DNA of 64,000 nt from Sialis fuliginosa (taxonomy: Eukaryota > Arthropoda > Insecta > Megaloptera > Sialidae), in the NCBI GenBank assembly GCA_961205875.1, contig OY540822.1:1738501-1802500 (forward strand). Reading direction: 5' to 3'. The notes beneath the pieces are model-generated. The model saw only the letters and a program-made list of their open reading frames with translations. It was not told the DNA's origin and did no database searches. A program made the position numbers and the translations under genes. Within the stretch, counting starts at the first letter, position 1. The number at the start of each line of letters is the position of its first letter. Shown piece after piece: positions 46,185-59,654 of this stretch.

Positions 46185-49100
46185 GTTAGTAGTTGGAAAA
46201 TTTATTGGTATAATAAATGTATTATTAAAATTAAAATAATGAACAAACTCTTTTTTAGGGTTCCGAAGAAACCCTATTAATCTCACTTTGTCGTCCGTAC
46301 GTCCGTCATTATCAGTCAAAGCAAAATATCTCGTTAACTATATAAGCGAATAACTTGTTTTTACTGAACATGTAAAATAATGCCTTCTAGTAAAAGATGT
46401 ACTTTGTTGAAAAAATAATTTTTCAGGGTTGATGCTAAAGAGAAGCTAGGTAAACAAAATATTTTTTTTATATCAAGGCATGTGGCACGTTAAAATGTAT
46501 AACCAAACCAGTGGAATTTGACGCTTTTTCTTATTTTTTTTTTAAATCAAAAATTGCGCTAGCAGGGAGCTTTAAAGCAAATCAAAAAAAAAAATTGTAT
46601 ATCAAGACGTGTGGGATATCAAAATGTAGATTTCAATAAGTAAAATTTGACTCTATTTTTTTATATATTTTTTTCTAACTCAAAAATAGCGCCAGCAGGA
46701 GGCTAAAAGCAGTTTTTAATTTTGTCCCCCCTCTACCTCGGTAACTACTGGTTCAAAAAATCTGCAAAAATTTTGTAACGTGGCTTTAGTGAGACTACCA
46801 ACGACAAATACTAAAGTCAATAATATCATTTTAAATTTTGGAATAATAGGGACGGGTGTCAGAATTTTTAATTTTAATTTTCATATCTAGGCATGTGGGT
46901 TGTCGAAATATAGATCTCAATTAGTAGAATATGACCATATTTTTTATTTTTTTTCTAACTCAAAAATGGCGCCTGTAGGAGGCTAAAAGTAGTATTTTAT
47001 TTTGTTCCCACCCCCCTCTAACTTTGTAACTACTGGCTCAAAAAATCTGAAAAAAAAATGGTAATGAGGCATTAATATTTCACCCCCTGTCACATATGAA
47101 GAGTTGTAATTGGTTTCATTGGATCCGGCGGGAAAAATACTACGTGGGTAGGGGTTTTAGGGGGAAAATCAACCCCCTAACTTGCATGGGATTCGAGATA
47201 TTTACAATTTTGTATAATGAATGAAAACAAAAAAAAAAATTAAAAAAAATATATTCACATATAGAGGGTTGTGGGAAAAATTCTACGGGAATGGAGGTTT
47301 AGAGGGAAAAACAGCCCCCTATCTCAAATAGGAGTCGAGATATTTACAATTTTGTATAATGAATGAAAACCAAAAAATAAAATAAAACATTTATATTTCA
47401 CCCACATTCTCATATCAAGGGTTGTTTAAGTTTCATTCGATCTGACGAGAAAAATACTATGCGAGCGAGGGTCAACAACCCCCTATCTTACATAGGAACC
47501 GAAATATTCCGTACTTATATTATAAATGCGAATGTGGGTCTATCTTTCTGTCTGTTACTTTTTCGCAGCTAAACCGATCTTAATGAAATTTGGCTGGGAG
47601 AAAGCTTGCATTCTGAAGAAGGACATAAGAGATTGAAAGGGGGTGGAAAAGTTTGTATGGAAAAAAATTGTTTGGTCATTAATATTTCACCCCCTGTTAT
47701 ATATTCAGGGTTGTAATTGGTTTCATTCTATCCGGCGGAAAAAATACCACGAGCGTGGGGGTTTTAGGAGGAAAAAAAACACCTTATCTCACATAGGAAT
47801 CGAGTTATTTACGATTTTGTATAATAAATGAAAAAAAAAAGGAATATTTATTTATTTCACCCCCTATTCAAATATGAAGAGTTTTAATAAGTTTTATTCG
47901 ATCCGGCGGGAGAAATACTACGGGGTTGGGGATTTTAGGGGTAAGACAACCCCCTATTACGCATATGAGCCGTGATATTTACGTTTTTGTATAATGAATA
48001 AAAGGAAACAAATTTAATATTTCACCCCCTTTCATATATGAATAGTTTTAATTTGTTTTATTCGATCGGGTGGGGGGGGGGATACCACTTTTTTGGGTAA
48101 CGGTTATTTAACCCATTAAGGACCAAAATAACAATTTTTTTCGTCAATCTTTGAGCTCCAAACTCATTAAGAATAACGGAAGTAATATAAATAAAAGTAA
48201 TGTATTTTACTATTTTCGAGTGTGCTCTTTCGATTTCCGGGTTCAAAATTGCATTTTTATGGCTCTGAAAAAAATATGGCGGATTTTAAGTCGAAAAGTA
48301 TCAAAAAATAAGAGATTTTGTATTTTCACTTTTTTCGAAAGAGTATCAGAATTGAATTGAAACTATGATCAACGGTGATTGGAGGTATCAGAGTTTAAGA
48401 AAATATTTTTTTTCTCACCTTAAACCATTTTAAACTCACCAAAATGGTAAAAATAATAAAAAAATTTGTAAAATTCAGATTTTTTTGTATTATTCTGCGA
48501 TAATCATGCTTTTATGAGCTACTTATAATAAAAGTGAAATTCTATGTTAGATACACTATTACAGTAAATATTTTCACTCATTCCCCGTTTTTAATTCAAT
48601 ATGGTGGGGATAAAAATTAAAAAATCATCATTTTTTTCGGAATTTTTAGTGATGAGACTTTATAAACTACATGTTTTATATCTTTCAGTCATATTCAAAT
48701 TACTGTGTACATTTTGGGCTGCTTTTTTATTGAGTCCCATTGCCTCTCACTGATAGCTGACTTATTTTAGTGTTTGTTTTTGAAACACTTATCGCAAAAT
48801 CTCGTCACATTCCTTACACATTATTCTAGTTCTTATTAGACAATTTGAACAAGCTTACAAAAATAAAAAAAATTTGGATGATATTTGGTCAAAAGTAATT
48901 TTAATATCTAATATTTGAGAAATAAAAAAAAATATTTTTTAATTTTCATTGAAGAAGATAAAAAAAATAATTCGGGCAAGACATACACGAGTGTAGGTAT
49001 GCCATAAGGGTTCCGAAGTACGTACTACGTGAAATGTTTGGAACCACTTACGGGTGCATTTTTAAGTAAAAGTTAAAATATAAAAAAATGTCAAGTTCTA

Positions 49101-50610
49101 CTAATTGAGATCTATATTTTGACATACCACATGCCTAGATATCAAAATAAAAAATTCTATGACGCCCCTCCATATAATTCTAAAATTTAAAATTATATTG
49201 TTGACTTTAGTTTTTGTCGTTGGTAGTCCCACCAAAGCCTCGTTACCAAATTTTTTCAGATTTTTTGAGCCGGTAGTTACAGAGTTAGAGGGAGGGGGGA
49301 CAAAATAAAACACTGCATTTAGCCCCCTACAGGCGCCATTTTTGAGTTAGAAAAAAATAAAAAATATGGTCATGTTCTACGAATTGAGATGTACATTTTG
49401 ACATACCACATGCCTAGATATGAAAATAAAATTTTTTAATTCTCTTACACCCCTCCCTATTATTCCAAAATTTAAAATTATATTGTCGACTTTAGTATTT
49501 GTCGTTGGTAGTCCCATCAAAACCTCGTTACCAATTTTTTCAGATTTTTTGAGCTGGTAGTTACAAGAGTTAGAGGGGGGGGGGGGGCGGGGGCAGAATA
49601 AAATACTGCTTTTAGCCCCCTATAGGCGCCATTTTAGAGTTAGAAAATAAATAAAAATATGGTCAAATTCTACTAATTGAGATGTACATTTTGACATGGT
49701 ATACAATTTTTTTTGGTTTTTTGGGATTTGCTTTAAAGCCCCCTACAGGCACCATTTTTGATTTAGAAAAAAAATAAAAAAAGGGTCAAATTCCGCTTGT
49801 TTGGTTATACATTTTAACGTGCCACATGCCTTGGTATAAAAAAAATATTTTTTTTACCTAGCTTTAGCTCCTTATTGCCCCCCTTGAAAAATTATTTATT
49901 CAATAAATTTGTACATATTTTACTAGAGGGTGTCATTTTACATATTCAGTAAAAATTTCAAGTTTCTAGCTGATATAGTTTACGAGTTATTTGGCTTTGA
50001 GTGAAAAGGACGGACGGACGGACGAACGACAAAGTGACATTAATAGGGTTTCTTCGGAACCATAAAAAAAAAACTTATTTTGTATATATTGTTATATGTA
50101 ATATGTATCGGTCCACAATCCATATTTTATGTTTAAAGCAATGTAGATACAAAAAACCGCAGAACCATATTTTTAGTTTTGATATATTTTTATATTAATT
50201 TGAAATGAATAAAACGATCAATCTAATTTTAATTATATCATCAGTAATGTAACATCGCGTCACAAATTTAAATTTCTTACAACTTATAAAAACTTACTTT
50301 AAAGCAAAAATCTATTATATTATTGATAGCAGCAATTATCTCAAATAATTTTAACATTACAAATTTTTTTTGTTTTATTTAAAAGAAAAAGATAATATTA
50401 ACGAATAATTTCTTGCAACGTTTTTGTTGCCTTTGTATCACGTATCAGCCGACTTAAAATAATGTAAACAAGACGTTCGTAAATCATTTTAGAGGGGCGG
50501 AGCTTAGAATCTGACGATTTAGTAGAGTCGAAAACCAAATATTTCATATGTATAATTAATAATTTTTTCAATAGATACCAGCACTTCCTGGGGCTCAAAT
50601 AGTGCATGGT

Positions 50611-53600
50611 CATTGAGTAAAGAATAACAAGAGAAACAACGCAATGTATTTTGATGAAACGGGGACGATGTTCCAAGCTCTAGATGGCAGCACTCAAGCC
50701 ATCTTACAATCGGAACTTGAACTAACTTATTATCCAAGATACAAAATTATCCGTCCCGTACCCCTCGCTTGACAGCACACTAAGCTAAAGCTCCGCCTAT
50801 ACCCAAACCAGTTTAATATATGTACTACTAGTTTCTGTTCATGTTAATGTAAACATCGAAGCGGCGGCTTTAACTATTTTACACATTGTGACTTGTGATT
50901 CGTACTATTATTTTCTTTTTAACCTTTCGTCGGGCGCGACTGATCTATTTGATACATTTCTAACATGAATATGTATTTATATGTTATTGAAAAAGTTATG
51001 TTAGTAGTTGGAAAAATTATTGGTATAATAAATGTATTATTAAAATTAAAATAATGAACAAACTCTTTTTTAGGGTTCCGAAGAAACCCTATTAATCTCA
51101 CTTTGTCGTCCGTCCGTCCGTCATTTTCAGTCAAAGCAAAATATCTCGTTAACTATATAAGCTTATAACTTGAAATTTTTACTGAACATGTAAAATAATG
51201 CCTTCTAGTAAAATATGTACTTTGTTGAAAAAATAATTTTTCAGGGTTGACGCTAAGGAGAAGTTAGGTAAACAAAATATTTTTTTTATATCAAGGCATG
51301 TGGCACGTTAAAATGTATAACCAAACCAGTGGAATTTGACGCTTTTTCTTATTTTTTTTAAATCAAAAATTGCGCCAGCAGGGAGCTTTAAAGCAAATCA
51401 AAAAAAAAAAAACAATTCTATATCAAGACGTGTGGGGTATCAAAATGTAGATTTCAATACGTAAAATTTGACCCTATTTTTCTAACTCAAAAATAACGCC
51501 AGCAGGACGCTAAAAGCAGTTTTTAATTTTGTCCCCCCTCTACCTCGGTAACTACTGGTTCAAAAAATCTGCAAAAATTTGGTAACGTGGCCTTAGTGAG
51601 ACTACCAACGACAAATACTAAAGTCAATAATATCATTTTAAATTTTGGAATAATAGGGACGGGTGTCAGAATTTTTAATTTTAATTTTCATATCTAGGCA
51701 TGTGGGTTATCGAAATATAGATCTCAATTAGTAGAATATGACCATATTTTTTATTTTTTTTTTAACTCAAAAATGGCGCCTATAGGAGGCTAAAATTAAT
51801 ATTTTATTTTGTCCCCTCCCCCCCTCTAACTTTGTAACTACTGGCTCAAAAAATCTGAAAAAAAATTGGTAATGAGGCTGTGGTGAGACTACCTATGACA
51901 AATACTAAAGTCAACAATATAATTTTAAATTTTGGAATAATAGGGAGGGACGTCATATAATTTTTTATTTTTATATATAGGCATGTGGGGTGTCAAAATA
52001 TAGATAACAATTAGTAGAATTTATTTTTATTTATACTAATATTATAAATGCGAAAGTGTGTCTTATATTCTGAAGAAGGACATGGGCAACATAGTCTCCC
52101 GAAAAAACAACACCTAAAGGATTGCAAGGGGGTGGAAAAGTTTGTATGGAAAAAAATTGTTTGGTCATTAATATTTCACCCCCTGTTATTTATTCAGGGT
52201 TGTAATTGGTTTCATTCTATCCGGCGGAAAAAATACCACGAGGGTTGGGGTTTTAGAAGGAAAAAAAACACCTTATCTCACATAGGAATTGAGTTATTTA
52301 CGATTTTGTATAATGAATGAAAAAAAAGGAATATTTCACCCCCTATTCAAATATGAAGAGTTTTAATTAGTTGTATTAGATCCGGCGGGAGAAATACTAC
52401 GGGGTTGAGGATTTTAGAGGTAAAACAACCCCCTATCACGCATATGAGCCGTGATATTTACGTTTTTCTATAATGAATAAAAGGAAACAAATTTAATATT
52501 TCACCCCCTTTCATATATGGATAGTTTTAATTTGTTTCATTCGATCGGGTGGGGGGGGGGGAATACCACTTTTTTGGGTAACGGCTATTTAACCCATTAA
52601 GGACCAAAATAACATTTTTTTTCGTCAATCTTTGAGCTCCAAACTCATTAAGAATAATGGAAGTAATATAAATAAAAGTAATGTATTTTACTATTTTCGA
52701 GTGTGCTCTTTCTATTTCCGGGTTCAAAATTACATTTTTATGGCTCTGAAAAAAAAATATGGCGAATTTTAAGTCGAAAAGTATTAAAAAATAAGAGATT
52801 TTTTATTTTCACCTTTTTTTCGAGTCGAAAGAGTATCAGAATTGAATTGAAACTATGATCAACGGTGATCGGAGGTATCAGAGTTTAAGAAAACATTTTT
52901 TTTCTCACCTTAAACCATTTTAAACTCACCAAAATGTTAAAAATAATAAAAAAAATTGTAAAATTAAGATTTTTTTTGTATCATGCTTTTATGAGCTACT
53001 TATAATAAAAGTGAAATTCTATGTTAGATACACTATTACAGTAAATATTTTCACTCATTCCCCGTTTTTAATTCAATATGGTGGGGGTAAAAATTAAAAA
53101 ATCATAATTTTTTTCGGAATTTTTAGTGATAAGACATTATAAACTACATGTTTTATATCTTTCAGTCATATTCAAATTACTGTGTACATTTTGGGGTGCT
53201 TTTTTATTGTGAGTCCCCTTGCCTCTCTCTGATAGCTGACTTATTTTAGTGTTTGTTTTTGAAACACATCGCAAAATCTCGTCACATTCCTTACACAATA
53301 TTCTAGTTCTTATTGGACAATTTGAACAAGCTTTCAATGTTTCAAGCCGAGATTTTACGTGTGGTTTTCGACGTTTCAGCTTACCTTTTAGAATGTAATG
53401 TTTAGTAATAGAAGTCGTGAAATCTTTTATTCCAATTTTTTTTCATTGCTTTAAATCCATACTAATATTACATATGCGAAAGTGTGTTTGTCTGTTTTTT
53501 TTTACCTTTTCACGACTAAGCCGATGAACCGATCTTCATGAAATTTGGCTGGAAGATAGCTTGCATCCTGAAGAACGACATATGCTACTTTGTATCCCGA

Positions 53601-54647
53601 AAAATGTATTAGATAAAAAAATGGGTGTGTAAAATTTGATTTGTTTATCGATTATCATACAAAAATTTGTATTATCTATATGTATTATTTACCTAACCGA
53701 ACTTAAAAAATTGTAAATATTTCGGCTCCTATGCGAGAGAGGGTACTTCCCCATAGTATTTTTCCCGCCGGATCGAATGAAAATAATTACGACTCACCAT
53801 ACGCGACAGGGGATGCAATATTAAATTATTATTTTTTCTGTTTTTCTTTATATGTAGAAACATTCCAGCCGTCGCGTCGGCCTAAAAAAAGGATTTTTAT
53901 TTCTTCAAAATATCAAAAAAAATGTACATAAATAATAAAAATTTCGATGATATTTGGTCAAAAGTAATTTTAATAAATAATATTTGAGAAATAAAAACAA
54001 AAACAAAAGAATTTTTAATTTTTATTAAAGAAGATAAAAAAACTTATTTTGTATATATTACTATATGTAATATGTATCGGTCCACAATCCATATTCTATG
54101 TTTAAAGCAATGTAGATACAAAAAACCGCAGAACCATATTTTTAGTTTTGATATATTTTTATATTAATTTGAAATGAATAAAACGATCAATCTAATTTTA
54201 CTTATTATATCATCAGTAATGTAACATCGCGTCACAAATTTAAATTTCTTACAACTTATAAAAACCTATTTTAAAGCAAAAATCTATTATATTATTGATA
54301 GCAGCAATTATCTCAAATAATTTTAACATTACATATTTTTTTTGTTTTATTTAAAAGAAAAAGATAATAAGTAACGAATATTTCTTGCAACGTTCTTGCC
54401 GCCTTTGTATCACGTATCAGCCGACTTAAAATAATGTAAACAAGACGTTCGTAAATCATTTTAGAAGGGCGGAGCTTAAAATCTGACGATTTAGCAGAGT
54501 CGAAAACCAGATATTTCATATGAATAATTAATAATTTTTTCAATAGATACCAGCACTTCCTGGGGCTCAAATAGTGCATGGTTCATATATCTACTGCGTT
54601 TCAACTCTCCCATATACGTTGTTTCTCTTGTTATTCTTTACTCAATG
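50611..54647 (+). mobile_element. P-like copy A3 nested near the right end of B2 (4037 bp)
   Basis: Full TIRs; here the right end matches the left over all 31 bp. The duplication GCATGGT is at 50604-50610 and 54648-54654. The insertion lies 65 bp plus the duplication from the right end of B2. More diverged from A1 and A2 than they are from each other, with internal units rearranged around 52000-52550 (including one CCGGCGGAAAAAATACCACG unit as in the B copies). Carries a piggyBac-like remnant near 52585-53445. Confidence 0.85.
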
Positions 54648-54863
54648 GCATGGTTCATATATCTACTGCGTTTCAGCTCTCCCGTATACGTTGTTTCTCT
54701 TGTTATTTTTTACTCAATGATTCTACTGATTGTGAGTTTTAACATATATTAATTACTATCTGATAGTTCTCAGTCCACTGTTGTTTAATTGTGTAACGTA
54801 ATCCAAAGTTTTGTTTATTAAATTTTAGAAATAGAACCTCAAGATAGAATCTAGTGCGTAAAA

Positions 54864-56290
54864 ATGTTTCACGTGAAACAAGAGATAAAAGAAGAAATCG
54901 AGTGTCTAGAATATATTGAAATTTCTGATGATTATGAAAGATATTTTAAACAAAAAAATATAAATGAAGAAATCAATCCTTTGAAAGATATTGAAACATC
55001 TGATGAATTTGCAATAAATAATAAACAAGAACCCCAGGTAATGAAAAACATTATTTATTTTATGTACAAAGTAGTTTTAATCATAGACATAGGATACAAC
55101 TTAGTAAAAACAGGTTAGATTGCATACAGTATGTTTGACAGATGCTCAAATGGAAAACAGAGGTTATTAAACAATTGTCGATTAAATTATAGATTATGCG
55201 TGCATGACTTCACAATTATCAAAAATCACGTATACAGTTATTCAGAATAGAGTTAATGCTCTAATAATATACACGTTAACGGGGGAGAAGCCGAAAATAA
55301 ACTTACACAATATGTGTATAAAGTGTGTAGCGTTAATAAAACAATTTGGCCAAAATTAATTTTTATAATCTTGTTAGTATCTATTATCTGTAAAATATTA
55401 CATCAAATACAATTTATAATTGTATTGACTTACGAATGATTGATTTTCAGGGAGACTTGGTTGTTAAAGAAGAAAACGTACCTGAGATTAAAAATGAACA
55501 AGTAGAAAATGAAGATGTTATTATTACTACATATTGTAATAAGGAAATAATTAACAACGAGACCAGTTTAACTAAACAACGTTCTCATAAAACTAGTGTA
55601 AAATTAGAAAAACATAAATGTGATCAATGCGAGTATAGTAGTAAACAAAAACAACATTTGTTACGACATAAATTAACACATAGTAATGAAAGACCTTTTA
55701 AATACGAACAATGTGAATATAGATATAAACAAAAAGCACATTTATTAAGACATAAATTAATACATTCTAATGAAAGACCATTTAAATGTGACAGATGTGA
55801 ATATAGCTGTAGACAAAAAGCACAATTATTAACACATAAATTAACACATACTAATGAACGACCTTTTAAATGTGACCGATGTGAATATTGCTGTATTGAA
55901 AAAACAAATTTATTAAGACATAAATTAACACATACTAACGTAAGACCTTTTAAATGTGATCGATGTGAATATTGCTGTAGACAAAAAGTAAATTTATTAA
56001 AACATAAATTAACACATACTAATGAAAGACCTTTTAAATGCGACAGATGTGAATATAGCTGTATAGAAAAAACAAATTTATTAAGACACAAACTAACACA
56101 TACTAACGTAAGACCTTTTAAATGCGATCGATGTGAATATAGCTGTAAACAAAAAGCACAATTATTAGGACATAAACTAACACATACTAATGAACGACCT
56201 TTTAAATGTGACCGATGTGAATATAGCTGTATAGAAAAAATAAATTTATTAAGACATAAATTAACACATACTAATGAAAGACCTTTCTAA
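54864..56290 (+). CDS. C2H2 zinc-finger protein, two exons, eight fingers
   Basis: Exon 1 is 54864-55037 (58 codons, start MFHVKQEIKEEIE), ending CAG|GTAATG. Exon 2 is 55451-56290, after TTGATTTTCAG. Both junctions are phase 0, giving 337 residues. The N-terminus is acidic with IKEE/VKEE motifs (possible SUMO or regulatory sites). From about residue 115 to 331 there are eight tandem fingers of form CxxCx12Hx3H with the core KCDRCEYSC-QKAQLL-HKLTH and linkers TNERPF or TNVRPF. Finger 2 has Tyr for its first Cys (KYEQC) and probably cannot hold zinc. Such proteins normally bind DNA in the nucleus as transcription regulators. The stop replaces a Lys codon of the next linker (NERPFK), and TGTGA of a ninth finger follows, so the array is truncated. 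A TTTATTAAATTTTAG acceptor at about 54827 hints at a 5' UTR exon beyond the nested transposons. Confidence 0.85.
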
Positions 56291-56377
56291 TGTGATTAAT
56301 ATTTAACTCACAAGAGGAAGCAACAGCACGGTTAATGAGAATTTCAATGAGTTTGTGGTATGTCAAACTAGAGCAAA

Positions 56378-56383
56378 AATAAA
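56378..56383 (+). promoter_or_regulatory. Candidate polyadenylation signal inside the palindrome
   Basis: AATAAA is the first such word downstream of the zinc-finger stop, 88 bp after it and within the giant palindrome. If used, the transposon supplies the 3' end of the mRNA. Chance occurrence is possible. Confidence 0.35.
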
Positions 56384-56838
56384 AAGACACGTGTCCAACA
56401 ATTTGATCTCATAGGCCTTAATTACAAAAATAATTAACTTTGAAAATTTGTGTATTCAATATAACCGTGTATTATGTTCGCTCGAAATATAAGTGTGTTG
56501 GCCCTACGGTCAACGCGCTGGCGTCTCGCCTGGTTTTAAGATTTTGATTTTAATTTTAATTTACAATTATTTTTTATTTTTTTGTACATTACCTCTCCCA
56601 CTTGCGTAAAAATCGATAAATTAGACATAAATAAAACATATATTATTATTGACAATAGATGTTTGTGGTTTCTTTCAAGTTTGTTTTTTATTAAAACTTT
56701 TCAATTTATTAATTAAAAACTAATGAGTTGTGTCAATAATAAATTAAATTTACTTTAAAACAAATTAATAATTATGTACTGGCGTATATATCAATATTTT
56801 CATTGTCAATAATAATATATGTTTTATTTGATTTGCGG

Positions 56839-57110
56839 TCAATTTATCGTAAACAGTTTATCGTAAACAGTTCATCGTAAAACAATTTACCAAACGAACA
56901 ATTTATTGTATGAACAATTTACCGTAAGAACAATTTATCGTAAAACAATTTATCGTAAGAACAATTTATCGTATGGACAATTTACCGTAAGAACAATTTA
57001 TCGTAAAACAATTTATCGTAAGAACAATTTATCGTATGGACAATTTACCGTATGAACAATTTATCGTAAAACAATTTATCGTAAAACAATTTATCGTAAA
57101 ACAATTTATG
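56839..57110. repeat. Minisatellite, 15-17 bp units (left arm)
   Basis: About 17 units of AACAATTTATCGTAAA or AACAATTTATCGTAAG, with variants ACCGTATG and ATCGTATGG. The higher-order alternation of variants is mirrored, inverted, at 59655-59989. Confidence 0.85.
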
Positions 57111-59654
57111 TATTATTACTGTCACAGACTCCACTGGACTTTCTTATACGTATTAAGGTCAAATCAATTATGAAAATATTATATAATATATTATTATATA
57201 GAAACCTTGTTTTCTAATTTTATCAATTAAAAAAAATGTACAGATGCGTATTAAGTTAGATTTTAGGCCCAAATTATTAAAATAATAAATACACATTACA
57301 TATAAATAATATATATAAACCTTATTTATTATTTAATCAATTAAAAAAAATGTACAGAAGCGTATTGAGTAATTATTGAGACCCGTGTATTAAACTAATT
57401 AATAAACTCACAACTCGCCCCCTGTCACAGATGGAGGGTTGTAACTGGTCTCATTGGATCCGGCGGGAAAAATACTATAGGATTCTAGCGGAATGGGGGG
57501 CAAAACAACCCTCTATCTAGCACAGGAGTCGAGATATTTACGATTTTCTGTAATGAATACCATAAGTAGCGAAACAGAAAAATTCAATATTTACAATAAA
57601 TACTGCATATAAACATAAGATATTATTATTTAATTTAATAGAATGAAATAAAAAGTTCAGGCATGTATTAAGTGATATTTTAGGCCCGTATTGTTAAAAC
57701 AACAAATACACATATGTATATAGAAACCTTGTTTATAATTTAGTCAGTTAAAAATAATTGTACAGAAGCGTATTGAGTGATTTTTGAGGCCCGTGTATTA
57801 AACTAATTAATAAACTCACAAATCGCCCCCTGTCACAGATGGAGGGTTGTAACTGGTCTCATTGGATCCGGCGGGAAAAATACTTCAGGATTCTAGGGGA
57901 GTGGGGGGCAAAACAACTCTCTATCTAGCACAGGAGTCGAGATATTTACGATTTTCTGTAATGAATACCATAAGTAGCGAAACAGAAAAATTCAATATTT
58001 ACAATAAATACTGCATATAAACATAAGATATTATTATTTAATTTAATAGAATGAAAAAAAAAGTTCAGGCATGTATTAAGTGATATTTTAGGTCTGTATT
58101 GTTAAAATAACAAATATACATATATAGAAACCTTGTTTATAATTTAGTCAATTAAAAATAATTGTACAGAAGCGTATTGAGTGATTTTTGAGTCCCGTGT
58201 ATTAAACTAATTAAAAACAACCCCCTTACTCGTATAGGTGACGTGTTAATTACGATTTTCTATAATGAATAAATAGTGAAAAAGAAACAAAATCAATATC
58301 CACCTCTTACACAATAATAATATACCTTAGATATTATTACTAAATTAAATAAATTTTAAAAATGTACAGATGTATATCAAGTGATAATATAGGCCTGTAT
58401 TCTTAAAATAACAAATTCACGTATACCTACTATTTAGAAACATTGAATATTATTTAATCGATTTGCGTTCAATTTATGGTAAACAGTTCAATGTAAAACA
58501 ATGTTATATTACATTCTTTCATCACGTGACAGAGGCGAGTTTATTAATTAGTTTAATACACGGGCCTCAAAAATCACTCAATATGGTTCTGTACAAATAT
58601 TTTTAATTGACTAAATTATAAACAAGGTTTCTATTTAATATATGTGTATTTGTTGTTTTAACAATACGGGCCTAAAATATCACTTAATACATGCCTGAAC
58701 TTTTTATTTTATTCTATTAAATTAAATAATAATATCTTATGTTTATATGTAGTATTTATTGTAAATATTGAATTTTTCTGTCTCACTACTTATGGTATTC
58801 ATTACAGAAAATCGTAAATATCTCGACTCCTGTGCTAGATAGAGGGTTGTTTTGCTCCCCATTCCGCTAGAATCCTATAGTATTTTTCCCGCCGGATCCA
58901 ATGAGACCAGTTACAACCCTCCATCTGTGACAGGGGGCGATTTGTGAGTTTTTTAATTAGTTTAATACACGGGCCTCAATAATCACTCAATACGCTTCTG
59001 TACAATTATTTTTAACTGACTAAATTATAAACAAGGTTTCTATATACATATGTGTATTTGTTGTTTTAACAATACGGGCCTAAAATATCACTTAATACAT
59101 GCCTGAACTTTTTATTTCATTCTATTAAATTAAATAATAATATCTTATGTTTATATGCAGTATTTATTGTAAATATTGAATTTTTCTGTTTCGCTACTTA
59201 TGGTATTCATTACAGAAAATCGTAAATATCTCGACTCCTGTGCTAGATAGAGGGTTGTTTTGCCCCCCATTCCGCTAGAATCCTATAGTATTTTTCCCGC
59301 CGGATCCAATGAGACCAGTTACAACCCTCCATCTGTGACAAGGGGCGAGTTGTGAGTTTATTAATTAGTTTAATACACGGGTCTCAATAATTACTCAATA
59401 CGCTTCTGTACATTTTTTTTTTAATTGATTAAATAATAAATAAGGTTTATATATATTATTTATATGTAATGTGTATTTATTATTTTAATAATTTGGGCCT
59501 AAAATCTAACTTAATACGCATCTGTACATTTTTTTTAATTGATAAAATTAGAAAACAAGGTTTCTATATAATAATATATTATATAATATTTTCATAATTG
59601 ATTTGACCTTAATACGTATAAGAAAGTCCAGTGGAGTCTGTGACAGTAATAATA

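Larger units (their letters stand above)
38802..54719 (+). mobile_element. P-like transposon copy B2, split by three insertions
   Basis: The outermost ends are CATTGAGTAAAGAATAACAA at 38802 and its inverse ending at 54719, flanked by ATTCTAC at 38795-38801 and 54720-54726. Its own sequence is 38802-38913, 43052-43452, 46189-50610 and 54655-54719, together 5000 bp, nearly the same as intact copy B1 (4992 bp). The gaps hold copy A2, a 2.7-kb palindromic element and copy A3. It shares with B1 the tandem duplication of about 127 bp (43187-43440), absent from the A copies, so B1 and B2 form one subfamily. No coding gene lies within. Confidence 0.85.

Noticed and set aside
55624..56091. 155-codon minus-strand ORF
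   Set aside because: Antisense shadow of the zinc-finger array; its periodicity comes from the finger repeats.
56508..56540. tRNA-like A-box word (GGCCCTACGGTCAACGCGCT) suggesting a tRNA or SINE
   Set aside because: No B box, no cloverleaf and no SINE tail; it is simply part of the mirrored end of the TTAA palindrome.
56839..57110. Regular 15-17 bp units considered as a CRISPR array
   Set aside because: Contiguous minisatellite without unique spacers, in eukaryotic DNA, mirrored at 59655.
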